NCBI GenBank assembly: GCA_026417735.1
Contig: JAOACR010000004.1
Location: 139,001-203,000, forward strand
Direction of reading: 5' to 3'
Source: Kiritimatiellia bacterium
GTDB lineage: Bacteria; Verrucomicrobiota; Kiritimatiellia; PWTM01
Length of the DNA stretch: 64,000 nucleotides
Shown: piece after piece, positions 52,834 through 61,304 of the stretch
Layout: each line of letters opens with the position of its first letter
Position numbering within the stretch: position 1 is the first letter of the stretch
Notes under the pieces: model-generated
What the model saw: only the letters and a program-made list of their open reading frames with translations
The model's database searches: none
What the model was told of the DNA's origin: nothing
Position numbers and translations under genes: made by a program

Positions 52834-53001
52834 CAGTTTAGCTGCGACGGCGCACACGCCGTTCAACCCTCTCGCGGAGTTCGCAGCGGCGCGGTCGGGG
52901 CCCACGTATGGGGCCGTCGGCAGCGGGGCTGGCGTGCCGGCAGAAGCGTCAGGGCGCTCGCGCGGGCGGCCCTACGCCGCCGCATCGCTCCGCCCGTTCG
53001 A

Positions 53002-53030
53002 TTGACAGCGCCGCACCATTACGGGATATC
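53002..53030 (+). promoter_or_regulatory. Possible promoter for the NUDIX/helicase genes
   Basis: TTGACA and GATATC are separated by 17 bases; the -35 element is perfect, the -10 poor. The predicted start near 53037 leaves a short leader to the ATG at 53055, which follows AGAGGA. Confidence 0.45.
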
Positions 53031-53054
53031 CCACACCGCAAGAGGACCACCCGC

Positions 53055-53603
53055 ATGCATGAGCGAACACTGGCCACGCAGACCATCTACGACGGACGCG
53101 TCGTACGGCTGGAGGTGACGGAGGTCGAACTGGCGGACGGACGCCGGTCGGTCCGCGAGATCGTGCGGCACGCGCCGGCCGTCGCGGTGTTGCCCCGGCT
53201 GCCCGACGGCGACTTTCTGCTGGTGCGCCAGTATCGCAAGGCGGTGGAGGCTGAGGTGATCGAGCTGTGTGCGGGTCTCTGCGAGCCGGGTGAGGCGCCG
53301 GAGGCGGCGGCGCGACGCGAGCTGCTCGAGGAGACCGGCCGCACTGCGAGGCTCCTGCGGCATCTCGGCCGCGTGCTCGCCTCCCCCGGCTACACCGACG
53401 AGTGGATCGATCTGTTCTTTGCGGAGTGCGACGGTTCCAGCACCGAAGCCGACTGGGACGCGGACGAGCACCTCGAGCTGGTGCGATTCCGCCCGGAGGA
53501 GCTGCGACGGGCGCTGCGTGACAACGTGATCCGCGACGGCAAGACGCTGGCGGCCTGGGCGCTCGCGGAACTGAAGGGCTGGCTCGATGCCGGTGGACTT
53601 TGA
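53055..53603 (+). CDS. NUDIX hydrolase, ADP-ribose pyrophosphatase-like
   Basis: A 182-residue NUDIX enzyme of the NudF/ADP-ribose pyrophosphatase group, which hydrolyses nucleoside diphosphate sugars. The NUDIX box runs from GLCEPGEAPEAAARRELLEETG, with glutamates in the usual metal-binding positions; the last hydrophobic residue of the consensus is an arginine here. The preceding LLVRQYRKAVEAEVIEL and following YTDEWIDLFFAE segments are typical of ADP-ribose enzymes. The ATG at 53055 follows AGAGGA. It overlaps the helicase gene by 17 bases. Confidence 0.85.
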   Translation: MHERTLATQTIYDGRVVRLEVTEVELADGRRSVREIVRHAPAVAVLPRLPDGDFLLVRQYRKAVEAEVIELCAGLCEPGEAPEAAARRELLEETGRTARLLRHLGRVLASPGYTDEWIDLFFAECDGSSTEADWDADEHLELVRFRPEELRRALRDNVIRDGKTLAAWALAELKGWLDAGGL

Positions 53604-55518
53604 TCGCGATCTGAACCCGGAGCAGCGCGCTGCCGCGCTCGCGCCGGACGGACCGGTGCTGGTGATCGCCGCGGCCGGCACCGGCAAAACGCGCACGCTC
53701 ACCTACCGCGTCGCGCATCTGGTCGAGCGCGGCGTGCCACCGGAGCGGATCCTGCTGCTCACCTTCACCAACCGGGCTGCCCGCGAGATGCTCGACCGCG
53801 CACGGCGCCTTGTCGGCGAAGCGGTCGGCGGCGTCTGGGGCGGCACGTTCCACCACTTCGCCCACCGGCTGCTGCGGCGGCACGGCGCCCGCATCGGCCT
53901 TGATCCGGCCTTCGTGATCCTCGACGACGACGACGCGCAGTCGGTGCTGCGACGCGCGACCGCGGAAGCGCGACGGGCTCACCCCCACTTTCCGAAGGTC
54001 GAGGTGCTGCACGACGCGATCAGCCTGGCGCGGAACCGCGGAGAGGATCCGCTCGTCGCGGTGCCCGAACGGTTCGCGGAGCTGCCGGTGCCGCCAGAGG
54101 TCATCGTCGCGGCGGTCCGCGACTACGCGGCCGCGAAGCGGGCGGTCCGCGGCGTGGACTTCGACGACCTGCTCGAGTTCGCGCTCGTGCTGTTCCAGCA
54201 GGCGCCGGACGTGCTGGAGCGCTATCGGGAACAGTTTCAGCACGTGCTGGTGGACGAGTATCAGGACACCAATCCGATCCAGGCGCGGCTGGTGGACGAG
54301 GTCGCTGCGCGGCACCGGAACCTGCTGGTGGTCGGCGACGACTTCCAGAGCATCTACTCGTGGCGCGGCGCGGACTATCGTCATTTTCTCTCTTTTCCGC
54401 AGCGCTATCCGGACGCCTTTGTGGTGCGGCTTGAAACCAACTACCGCAGCGTGCCCGGGATTCTCGCGGTCGCGAACGCCTGCATCGCGGGCAACCCGGA
54501 CCAGTTCCAGAAGACGCTGCGGCCGGTGCGCGGCGAGGACCTCGCGCCGTACCGCGCCGACCTGCGCGACGGCGCGCAGCAGGCGCGCTTCGTGCGCGAG
54601 ACCGCGGAAGAGCTGCACGCGGCCGGCTATGCCTGGCGCGACATCGCGGTGCTCTATCGCTCCCACTACCACGCGCTCGAACTGCAGTTGGAGCTGCAGC
54701 GGGCGCGGGTCCCCTTCCGGATCGTCTCCGGCGTGCGATTCTTCGAGCAGGCGCACATCAAGGACGTGCTCGCGCCGCTGCGGCTGGCGGTGGACCCGAC
54801 CGACGCGCTCGCGTTCGTGCGCCTGCTGCCGCTGCTGCCGCGCGTCGGCGAGGCGACCGCGCGCGCGTTGTGGCGCCGGCTCGGCGGACGGTGGTCGCCG
54901 ATGGTCGAGGAAGACCGCCGGCGGCTCGCCGCCGCACTGCCGGAGGCGGCTGCGGCCGACTGGGCCGCGTGGGCGGAGGCGTTCGCGGGCGCCGACCCCG
55001 CGCAACCGGCGGAGCTGATCCACCGCTTCACCGAGGCGTTCTACGCGCGCCACCTTCGCGAGACCTTCGAAGACCCCGAGCGCCGTCGCGAGGACATCGA
55101 GGAGCTGGAACGTTTCATCGCGCGCTTCCGCAGCGCCGCGGAGTTTCTGGAGGAGGTCGCGCTGCTGACGAACGTGGACACCGCCGCGCCGGCGGACGAG
55201 CCGGACGCGGAGGACCGCCTGCTGTTGACCACCGTGCACCAGGCAAAGGGCCTCGAGTGGCCGGTGGTGTTTGTGGTGTGGCTCGCGGAGGGCATGTTTC
55301 CCTCCGGGCGCGCGGTCGCGGACGACGGCCGCGAGGGCCTCGCGGAGGAGCGCCGGCTGTTCTACGTGGCGGTCACGCGCGCGCGCGACCACCTGTTTCT
55401 CTGCGTGCCCCGCATGCGGCTGGCGCGGGACCAGTCGCCGCAGTTCTACTCCCCGTCGCGCTTTTTGCAGGAATTGCCGCCCGGCCTGCTGCAGCGTGTC
55501 TCGCTGCGCGCGTTCTGA
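53587..55518 (+). CDS. UvrD/PcrA-family ATP-dependent DNA helicase
   Basis: A 643-residue superfamily 1 helicase. Motifs in order: Q-motif region LNPEQRAAAL, Walker A AAAGTGKTRTLTYRV, motif Ia LTFTNRAAREM, Walker B VLVDEYQDTNPIQ, motif III VVGDDFQSIYSWRGAD, motif IV LETNYRS, motif V TVHQAKGLEWPVVFVV and motif VI RRLFYVAVTRARDHL. This layout is that of UvrD, PcrA and Rep. It is shorter than E. coli UvrD and lacks the long C-terminal tail. It should unwind DNA 3' to 5' in repair or replication restart. It overlaps the NUDIX gene by 17 bases. Confidence 0.93.
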   Translation: MPVDFDRDLNPEQRAAALAPDGPVLVIAAAGTGKTRTLTYRVAHLVERGVPPERILLLTFTNRAAREMLDRARRLVGEAVGGVWGGTFHHFAHRLLRRHGARIGLDPAFVILDDDDAQSVLRRATAEARRAHPHFPKVEVLHDAISLARNRGEDPLVAVPERFAELPVPPEVIVAAVRDYAAAKRAVRGVDFDDLLEFALVLFQQAPDVLERYREQFQHVLVDEYQDTNPIQARLVDEVAARHRNLLVVGDDFQSIYSWRGADYRHFLSFPQRYPDAFVVRLETNYRSVPGILAVANACIAGNPDQFQKTLRPVRGEDLAPYRADLRDGAQQARFVRETAEELHAAGYAWRDIAVLYRSHYHALELQLELQRARVPFRIVSGVRFFEQAHIKDVLAPLRLAVDPTDALAFVRLLPLLPRVGEATARALWRRLGGRWSPMVEEDRRRLAAALPEAAAADWAAWAEAFAGADPAQPAELIHRFTEAFYARHLRETFEDPERRREDIEELERFIARFRSAAEFLEEVALLTNVDTAAPADEPDAEDRLLLTTVHQAKGLEWPVVFVVWLAEGMFPSGRAVADDGREGLAEERRLFYVAVTRARDHLFLCVPRMRLARDQSPQFYSPSRFLQELPPGLLQRVSLRAF

Positions 55519-55601
55519 ACTGCTGGGGCACTTGCGCGGCGGGCGCGCGGGCGTACACTGCGGCGCGGCCGGTGCGATGGCGCCGGCGAGGGCCCCGCAC
55601 G

Positions 55602-56738
55602 ATGCCGGACGTGGACACACCCTGTTACCTCATCGACGAACGCCGGCTGGCCCGCAATCTCGCGATCGTGCGCCGCGTGCGCGAGCGCGCGGGCGTGAAG
55701 GCGGTGCTGGCGCTGAAGTGTTTCTCCACCTGGGGCGTATTCGGCCTGATGCGCGACTCGCTCGACGGCACCACCAGCAGCAGCGTCTACGAGGCGCGGC
55801 TGGGCCGCGAGACGTTCGGCAAGGAAGTGCACGCGTACTGCGTCGGTTTTCGGCGCGACGAAATCCGCGAGGCGGCCCGCTATGCGGACAAGGTGATCTT
55901 CAACTCGCTCTCGCAGCTGGAGGCGCTCGCCGACGCGTGCGACGGCCGACCGCTCGGCGTGCGCGTGAACCCGGGATTCAGCTATTCGCACTACGACTTG
56001 GCGGACCCGGCGCGCCGCTATTCGCGGCTCGGCGTCGTGGACCGCGCCGCGCTGCTGCGGGCGGCGGACCGGCTCGACGGCCTGATGTTCCACATCAACT
56101 GTGAAAACGCCGACCTCGCCGCGCTGGCGCAACAGCTGCGGCGGCTCGGCCGCGAGTTCGGCCCACTGCTGCGTCGGGTGCGATGGGTGAGCCTCGGCGG
56201 CGGCATTGCGTTCACCAGCCCCGGCTATCCGCTGGCGGACTTGATCCGGCTGCTGGCGGACTTCCGCCGCGAGTTCGACCTCGAGCTCTACCTCGAGCCC
56301 GGCGACGCGGTGGTCAGCCGCACCGCGGAGCTGGTGGTGACGGTGGTCGACGTGGTCCGCAACCGCGCGGACATCGCGATCGTGGACGCATCGATCGAAG
56401 CGCACATGCTCGACCACCTCGTCTACCGCACGTCGCCGCGCATCGCTTGGCCTCCGCCGGGCCGCTACGAGGTGTTCATCGCAGGGCGTTCCTGCCTGGC
56501 CGGCGACGTGTTTGGCCGCTACCGCCTCGCTCGCCGGCTGCGCGTCGGCGACCGGGTACGCATCGCGGACGCAGCGGGTTACACGATGGTGAAGAAGAAC
56601 TGGTTCAACGGGCTGCCCATGCCGGCGATTCGGCTGCGCCGCGCGGATGGCCACATCGAGACGCTCGCACAGTTTGGCTACGAGGACTACCGCGACTCGC
56701 TCACGCAGCGTTGCGCCACCGCCCGCGATTCGCAATAG
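55602..56738 (+). CDS. nspC: Carboxynorspermidine decarboxylase (NspC)
   Basis: A 378-residue PLP-dependent fold-III decarboxylase that removes carbon dioxide from carboxyspermidine or carboxynorspermidine to give the polyamine. K39 in VLALKCFST should hold PLP. The family blocks FGLMRDSLDGTTSSSVYE, VNPGFSYSHYDLADPARRYSRLG, MFHINCEN and the C-terminal FIAGRSCLAGDVFG, DAAGYTMVKKNWFNGLPMPAI are all present. The next gene, 55 bases on, is the matching synthase, so the two probably form an alternative spermidine route. Spermidine or norspermidine as product cannot be told apart here. Confidence 0.92.
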   Translation: MPDVDTPCYLIDERRLARNLAIVRRVRERAGVKAVLALKCFSTWGVFGLMRDSLDGTTSSSVYEARLGRETFGKEVHAYCVGFRRDEIREAARYADKVIFNSLSQLEALADACDGRPLGVRVNPGFSYSHYDLADPARRYSRLGVVDRAALLRAADRLDGLMFHINCENADLAALAQQLRRLGREFGPLLRRVRWVSLGGGIAFTSPGYPLADLIRLLADFRREFDLELYLEPGDAVVSRTAELVVTVVDVVRNRADIAIVDASIEAHMLDHLVYRTSPRIAWPPPGRYEVFIAGRSCLAGDVFGRYRLARRLRVGDRVRIADAAGYTMVKKNWFNGLPMPAIRLRRADGHIETLAQFGYEDYRDSLTQRCATARDSQ

Positions 56739-56793
56739 TAGGCGCGACCGCAGCGGCCGCGGCGCGCCGCGGCGGCGGAGTGGAGACCACCCG

Positions 56794-58260
56794 ATGAAGA
56801 CGAACGTGATGATCATCGGCGCCGGCGGCGTCGCGCACGTCGCCGCGCACAAGGCGGCGATGAACAACGACGTGCTCGGCGACATCTGCATCGCTTCCCG
56901 CACGGTCGCAAAGTGCGAGGAGATCATCGAGAGCGTGCGCCGGAAACAGCACCTGAAGGATCCCTCGCGGCGGCTCTACGCGCGCGAGCTAAACGCGCTC
57001 GACGTGCCCGCCACCGCACAGCTGATCCGCGAGACCCAGACGCAGATCGTGATCAACCTCGCGAACGCGTTCGTCAACATGTCCGTGCTCGAGGCCTGCC
57101 TCCAAACCGGCGCCGCCTACATCGACACCGCGATCCACGAGGAGCCGGACAAGGTCTGCGAAAACCCGCCGTGGTACGCGAACTACGAGTGGAAACGCCG
57201 CGACCGTTGCCGCGAGCGCGGCGTCACCGCGATCCTCGGCGCCGGCTTCGATCCAGGCGTCGTGAACGCGTACGCGGCCTACGCGAAGAAACACTACTTT
57301 GACCGGCTCGACACCATTGACATCGTGGACGTGAACGCGGGCAGCCACGGCCGCTACTTCGCCACCAACTTCGACCCGGAGATCAACTTCCGCGAGTTCA
57401 TCAAGGTGTGGACCTGGATCGACCGCCAGTGGCGGGAGTATCCGACCCACACCGTGAAGCGCGTGCACGAGTTCCCGGTGGTGGGCTCGCAGCCGGTGTA
57501 CCTGAACGGACACGACGAGCTCCATTCGCTGTCGCAGACGATGGACGCGAACAGCGTCCGGTTCTGGATGGGGTTCAGCAATCACTACATCAACGTGTTC
57601 ACCGTGCTGCGCACGCTCGGGTTGCTCTCGCATCTGCCTGTGCGGTTGTCCACCGGCCAGGAGGTCGTCCCGCTGAAGGTGGTGAAGGCGCTGTTACCAG
57701 ACCCGAAGACGCTCGCGCCCAACTACGTCGGTAAGACCTGGATCGGCGACTTCGTTAAGGGCTGGAAGAACGGCCGACGGCGCGAAGTGCTGCTGTACCA
57801 GGTCTCCGATCACAAAAAGTGCTACGAGGAGGTCGAATCGCAGGCGATCAGCTACACCGCCGGCGTACCGCCGGTCGCCGCGGCGATGTTGATCGCGCAG
57901 GGCCCGTGGGACTGCCGCACGATGGTGAACGTCGAAGAGCTAGATCCGGACCCATTCCTCGAGCTGCTCGCCCGGCTCGGCCTTCCGACGGAGATCGAGG
58001 AGCTGCGGCCCGGCAGCCCGCGCTCGTTCGACGGCACCGTTGGCCCCCTCGAGGAGGAGATCGCCCGCTCAACGGTCACGATCACCATTTCCGCCGCAAA
58101 TCCGATGATTTCGGTACCGCGGCCACCGTCCGAGCCCCCCGCGGCCACACCGGCGCCGGGCGCCCCTTCGAAACCGAAGGCTCGGCGGCGGCGCGTTGCG
58201 TCCTCGAAGGCCTCCCCCACCGCACGCCGCCGCGCGCGCGCGCGGCGGTCCCGGCGGTAG
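56794..58260 (+). CDS. Carboxynorspermidine synthase (saccharopine dehydrogenase-like) with basic C-terminal tail
   Basis: A 488-residue saccharopine-dehydrogenase-family reductase that joins diaminobutane or diaminopropane to aspartate semialdehyde to give carboxyspermidine or carboxynorspermidine. The N-terminal Rossmann motif is IIGAGGVAHVAAH, and FATNFDPEINFREF, KRVHEFPVVGSQPVYLNGHDELHSL, YINVFTVLRTLGL and SDHKKCYEEVESQAISYTAG are family blocks. The last 45 residues are very unlike the enzyme: Pro/Ala-rich, then strings of arginine and lysine like a histone H1 tail. The ATG at 56794 follows GGAG at good spacing. Confidence 0.9.
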   Translation: MKTNVMIIGAGGVAHVAAHKAAMNNDVLGDICIASRTVAKCEEIIESVRRKQHLKDPSRRLYARELNALDVPATAQLIRETQTQIVINLANAFVNMSVLEACLQTGAAYIDTAIHEEPDKVCENPPWYANYEWKRRDRCRERGVTAILGAGFDPGVVNAYAAYAKKHYFDRLDTIDIVDVNAGSHGRYFATNFDPEINFREFIKVWTWIDRQWREYPTHTVKRVHEFPVVGSQPVYLNGHDELHSLSQTMDANSVRFWMGFSNHYINVFTVLRTLGLLSHLPVRLSTGQEVVPLKVVKALLPDPKTLAPNYVGKTWIGDFVKGWKNGRRREVLLYQVSDHKKCYEEVESQAISYTAGVPPVAAAMLIAQGPWDCRTMVNVEELDPDPFLELLARLGLPTEIEELRPGSPRSFDGTVGPLEEEIARSTVTITISAANPMISVPRPPSEPPAATPAPGAPSKPKARRRRVASSKASPTARRRARARRSRR

Positions 58261-58300
58261 CTCCGAGGCCGCGGACGCCGCCCCCGTGCGGGTGACGCGC

Positions 58301-59782
58301 GTGAAATACGCGATCGTCTCCGACCTCCACGCGAACCTGCCCGCCTGGCGGGCGGTGCTGCGCGACATCGTGCTGCAGCAGGCCGATCGCATCCTCTGCC
58401 TCGGCGACGTGGTCGGTTACGGACCGCAGCCGGTGGAGGTGCTCGAGTCGCTGTATGCGGAGGCGTGGCGCGTCGCGCTCGGCAACCACGACGCGGTGCT
58501 CACCGGCCGGCTGCCGGCGGATGGGTTCCACGAGCTCGCACGCGACATTCTCGAACGCAGCCGGCGGTGCGTCGGGCCTGACGCGCTACGCTGGATGGCC
58601 ACCTGGCCGCTGCAGCTGGTCGGCCGGGGGTTCCGCTGCGCCCACGCCAGCTCTGCCGCGCCCGGCCGGTTCGACTACGTCGAAGATCCGGCCGATGCGC
58701 TCGCCGCCCTGTCCGCAGTGCCGGAGCCGTTGGTCTTCATCGGCCATACCCACCGCCCCGCACTGTTTGTCTTGGGCAACAGCGGTACGCCACACCGGCT
58801 CGAGCCGCAAGACTTCGAGCTGGAACCCGGTAAACGATACCTGGTCAACGTCGGCTCGGTCGGCTGTCCGCGGGACGGCGATCCCCGGGCATCGTACGTA
58901 CTCTTTGACGCCGCCCACGGTGCGGTCTGGTTCCGACGTGTTGCGTTTGATCTCGACGCTTGCCGCATTGCGATCGCCGCGACCGGCTGGCCCGAGGCTG
59001 CTGCCGCCTTTCTCCGAGCCGATCCGTTGCTCGCGCACCGGCCGATCCGCGAAGTCGTCTCGTTCCGGCCACCCCAGCGCGAGGAGGACGGCGCGCGGGG
59101 CGCGCCCGCCGCCGATGACATCGAGCGGCTGCGCGGCCGTGCGCGCCGGTGGCGCCACACCGCGCTCGTGCTGGCAGGCGCGCTGGTGGCGCTTGTCGCC
59201 GCCACGCTCGGCGCGCTGTGGTGGGTGGCGGGCCGCAGCGCGGTGATCCCCGCGCTCGAGCCCTCCGTCGCTGCGCTCGTCGAGGGCAACCTACTCGCCG
59301 CGCCGCGCCCCGGTCCCCCGCCCTTCGAGGGCTGGAGCGTCCGCTACGGCAACCGCCGCACGCAGAGTGTCACCGCGCTGCGCGCGGCGGCCGACGCCCC
59401 GGGACCTGCCTTCCGGCTCGAATCCGATGATCCCGCGCGGGCAGTCGAACTGGTCAGTCGCCCGCTCGACGTAACGCCCGGCCGGCGGCTGCAAATGGAG
59501 ATGCTGGTGGACGAGGTGCCGCCGGGCGGCGAGATCTCGATCGCCGCCGCGCTGCGCCGGATACGGAACGACCGAGAGGAAATCATCCCCGCGTTCGTGA
59601 CACGGACGCCCTCACTCCGCCGTCGCGAGGGCTGGCTGGCGCAGGTCACCGCGGAGATTCCGGCCGGCGGCCGCGAGATCGAGGTCCGCATCTACGGCCG
59701 CTTCCGTGGCGCGGTGAACGTGCGCAGCGTTCGCGCAGTCTGGAAGGGCAACGAGGAACCGCCGGGGGGCGCCGTGCGATGA
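58301..59782 (+). CDS. Metallophosphoesterase fused to membrane helix and C-terminal beta domain
   Basis: A 493-residue fusion. Residues 1-240 form a calcineurin-like phosphoesterase of the YfcE/diadenosine-tetraphosphatase style, with metal ligands in SDLHANL (D8, H10), LGDVVGYGP, ALGNHDAVL and FIGHTHRPA. A charged linker leads to a membrane helix at about 288-308 (ALVLAGALVALVAATLGALWW). The last 180 residues look like a beta-sandwich (AFRLESDDPARAVELVSRPL), expected outside the membrane. No signal peptide precedes the catalytic domain, so the enzyme should face the cytoplasm. The GTG at 58301 is the best start; others at 58286 and 58292 are in frame. Its stop overlaps the MBL gene. Confidence 0.75.
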   Translation: MKYAIVSDLHANLPAWRAVLRDIVLQQADRILCLGDVVGYGPQPVEVLESLYAEAWRVALGNHDAVLTGRLPADGFHELARDILERSRRCVGPDALRWMATWPLQLVGRGFRCAHASSAAPGRFDYVEDPADALAALSAVPEPLVFIGHTHRPALFVLGNSGTPHRLEPQDFELEPGKRYLVNVGSVGCPRDGDPRASYVLFDAAHGAVWFRRVAFDLDACRIAIAATGWPEAAAAFLRADPLLAHRPIREVVSFRPPQREEDGARGAPAADDIERLRGRARRWRHTALVLAGALVALVAATLGALWWVAGRSAVIPALEPSVAALVEGNLLAAPRPGPPPFEGWSVRYGNRRTQSVTALRAAADAPGPAFRLESDDPARAVELVSRPLDVTPGRRLQMEMLVDEVPPGGEISIAAALRRIRNDREEIIPAFVTRTPSLRRREGWLAQVTAEIPAGGREIEVRIYGRFRGAVNVRSVRAVWKGNEEPPGGAVR

Positions 59783-60399
59783 GAGTGATCCGGCTTCCGC
59801 TGGGGCCGTTTGAAACGAACGCGTACCTCGTCGCCGCACCGGGCTCGAAGCAAGCAGTGATTGTCGATCCGGCCGCGGAACCCGAGACGATCGAGCAGGC
59901 GCTGCGCGGCGAGGGATGGACACTTGAGGCGGTGCTGCTCACGCACGGACACGCGGACCACGTCAGCGCGGCCGGTGAGCTCGCGCGGCGTCACGGCGTG
60001 GCGGTCTATCTGCACCCCGCCGACGCGGTCTGGGCGTTCACGGAGATCAACCAGCTTCCGCCCTGGTATTCGCCGCCCCTTCCGCCGCCCGAGCCAGTCC
60101 GCGAGCTGACCGACGGCGCGCGCCTCTCGCTGGCGGGGCTGGAGTGGCGCGTGTTGCACACGCCCGGCCACACGCCCGGCGGAGTCTGCTTCCAGGTTCC
60201 CTGCGAGCAAACGGTGTTTTGCGGTGACCTCGTGTTCCAGGGCAGCGTCGGTCGCACCGACCTGCCCGGCGGCGATCCCGAGCAGCTGCGCGCCTCGATC
60301 CGCCGGCTCTGCGAACTGCCGGCATCAACGCGCCTGTGGCCGGGGCACGGGCCGCCGACGACGCTGGCGGCGGAACTGCGGTTCAATCCGTTCTTTTAG
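59779..60399 (+). CDS. MBL-fold metallo-hydrolase (glyoxalase II-like)
   Basis: A 206-residue zinc hydrolase with the metallo-beta-lactamase fold. The metal site is THGHADH (H56, H58, D60, H61), followed by the histidine in LHTPGHTPGGVCF, the aspartate in VFCGDLVFQGSVGRTD and the C-terminal WPGHGP. The pattern is that of small glyoxalase II-like enzymes (YcbL group). Substrate is likely a thioester but not proven. It starts in an ATGA shared with the phosphoesterase stop. The next gene begins 53 bases later. Confidence 0.88.
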   Translation: MRVIRLPLGPFETNAYLVAAPGSKQAVIVDPAAEPETIEQALRGEGWTLEAVLLTHGHADHVSAAGELARRHGVAVYLHPADAVWAFTEINQLPPWYSPPLPPPEPVRELTDGARLSLAGLEWRVLHTPGHTPGGVCFQVPCEQTVFCGDLVFQGSVGRTDLPGGDPEQLRASIRRLCELPASTRLWPGHGPPTTLAAELRFNPFF

Positions 60400-60452
60400 G
60401 CGTGCGGCGCGAAGGGTTGAAGCGGCGTCGGCAGCGTGACATTGTCGGGCGC

Positions 60453-61304
60453 ATGGGCCGAATCCGCGAACTGGACGTCGCCGAGTTGCGCGCCGCGGTG
60501 ATCCGCTGCATTGAACGCACCAGCTTTGAGATGGACGGCGCCGAGCTGGCGGAGCTGCGGCGGCGCCGCGCGCGCGAATCAAGCTGCATGGGCTGCGCGG
60601 TGCTCGATCAGCTGCTGGACAATGCGGAGGTCGCGCGCTCGGACCGCCGCCCACTGTGCCAGGACACCGGGCTGGTGGTCGTGCGGGTCACGCTCGGCCA
60701 AGACGTGCACCTGGTGGGAGGGGAGCTCGAGCCCGCGATCCACTCCGCCGTCGCGGAGGCATGGTCGCGCTGCCGCTTGCGCCCTAGCGTGGTGCGGCAT
60801 CCGCTCGCGCGCCGCAACACCGGCGACAACACACCGGCAGTGATCCACATTCGGCTGGCGCCGGGCGAGCAGGTGGAGCTGGACGTGATGGAAAAGGGGG
60901 GCGGGTGTGAAAACATGTCGCGCCTCGCGATGCTGACGCCCGCAGACGGTCGCGAGGGTGTGGTGGACTTTGTGGTGCGATCGGTCGTCGAGTCCGGCGG
61001 AAACGCGTGTCCGCCGCTGGTGGTGGGGGTTGGCCTAGGCGGCTCGTTCGAGCGGGCCGCGCAACTTGCGAAGGAGGCGCTCTGGCGCCCGTTCGGTGCG
61101 CCGGCGGAGGACCCGCTCGACCGGGAGCTTGAGGCGGAGCTAATGGAGCGGCTGAACGCGACCGGACTGGGTCCGATGGGGCTGGGCGGTGACACCACCG
61201 CGTTGGCGGTGCACGTGCAATCGCATCCGTGCCATATCGCCTCGCTGCCGGTCGCGGTCAACCTCGACTGTCACAGCCACCGCCACGCGCGCGAAGTGCT
61301 GTGA
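60453..61304 (+). CDS. Class I fumarate/tartrate dehydratase alpha subunit
   Basis: A 283-residue iron-sulfur hydratase subunit, converting fumarate to malate or a related acid. The cluster cysteines are C69 (PLCQDTG), C186 (NACPPLV) and C273 (VNLDCHSHRH). The usual GGGSEN motif reads GGGCEN here (C152), an extra cysteine in the active-site region. In two-subunit enzymes a beta subunit is normally encoded next door, but the next gene is a membrane protein, so the beta subunit must lie elsewhere or is missing. The ATG at 60453 gives the family-like start; the longer upstream frame is not homologous. It ends in a GTGA with the next gene. Confidence 0.85.
   Translation: MGRIRELDVAELRAAVIRCIERTSFEMDGAELAELRRRRARESSCMGCAVLDQLLDNAEVARSDRRPLCQDTGLVVVRVTLGQDVHLVGGELEPAIHSAVAEAWSRCRLRPSVVRHPLARRNTGDNTPAVIHIRLAPGEQVELDVMEKGGGCENMSRLAMLTPADGREGVVDFVVRSVVESGGNACPPLVVGVGLGGSFERAAQLAKEALWRPFGAPAEDPLDRELEAELMERLNATGLGPMGLGGDTTALAVHVQSHPCHIASLPVAVNLDCHSHRHAREVL

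Noticed and set aside
52847-52862. A terminator after the SGNH-like gene
   Set aside because: The ACGGCG/CGCCGT hairpin is short and not followed by a T-run.
52972-55620. A minus-strand open frame of about 880 codons opposite the NUDIX and helicase genes
   Set aside because: Every helicase motif is intact on the plus strand; the opposite frame shows no domain and is a GC-skew shadow.
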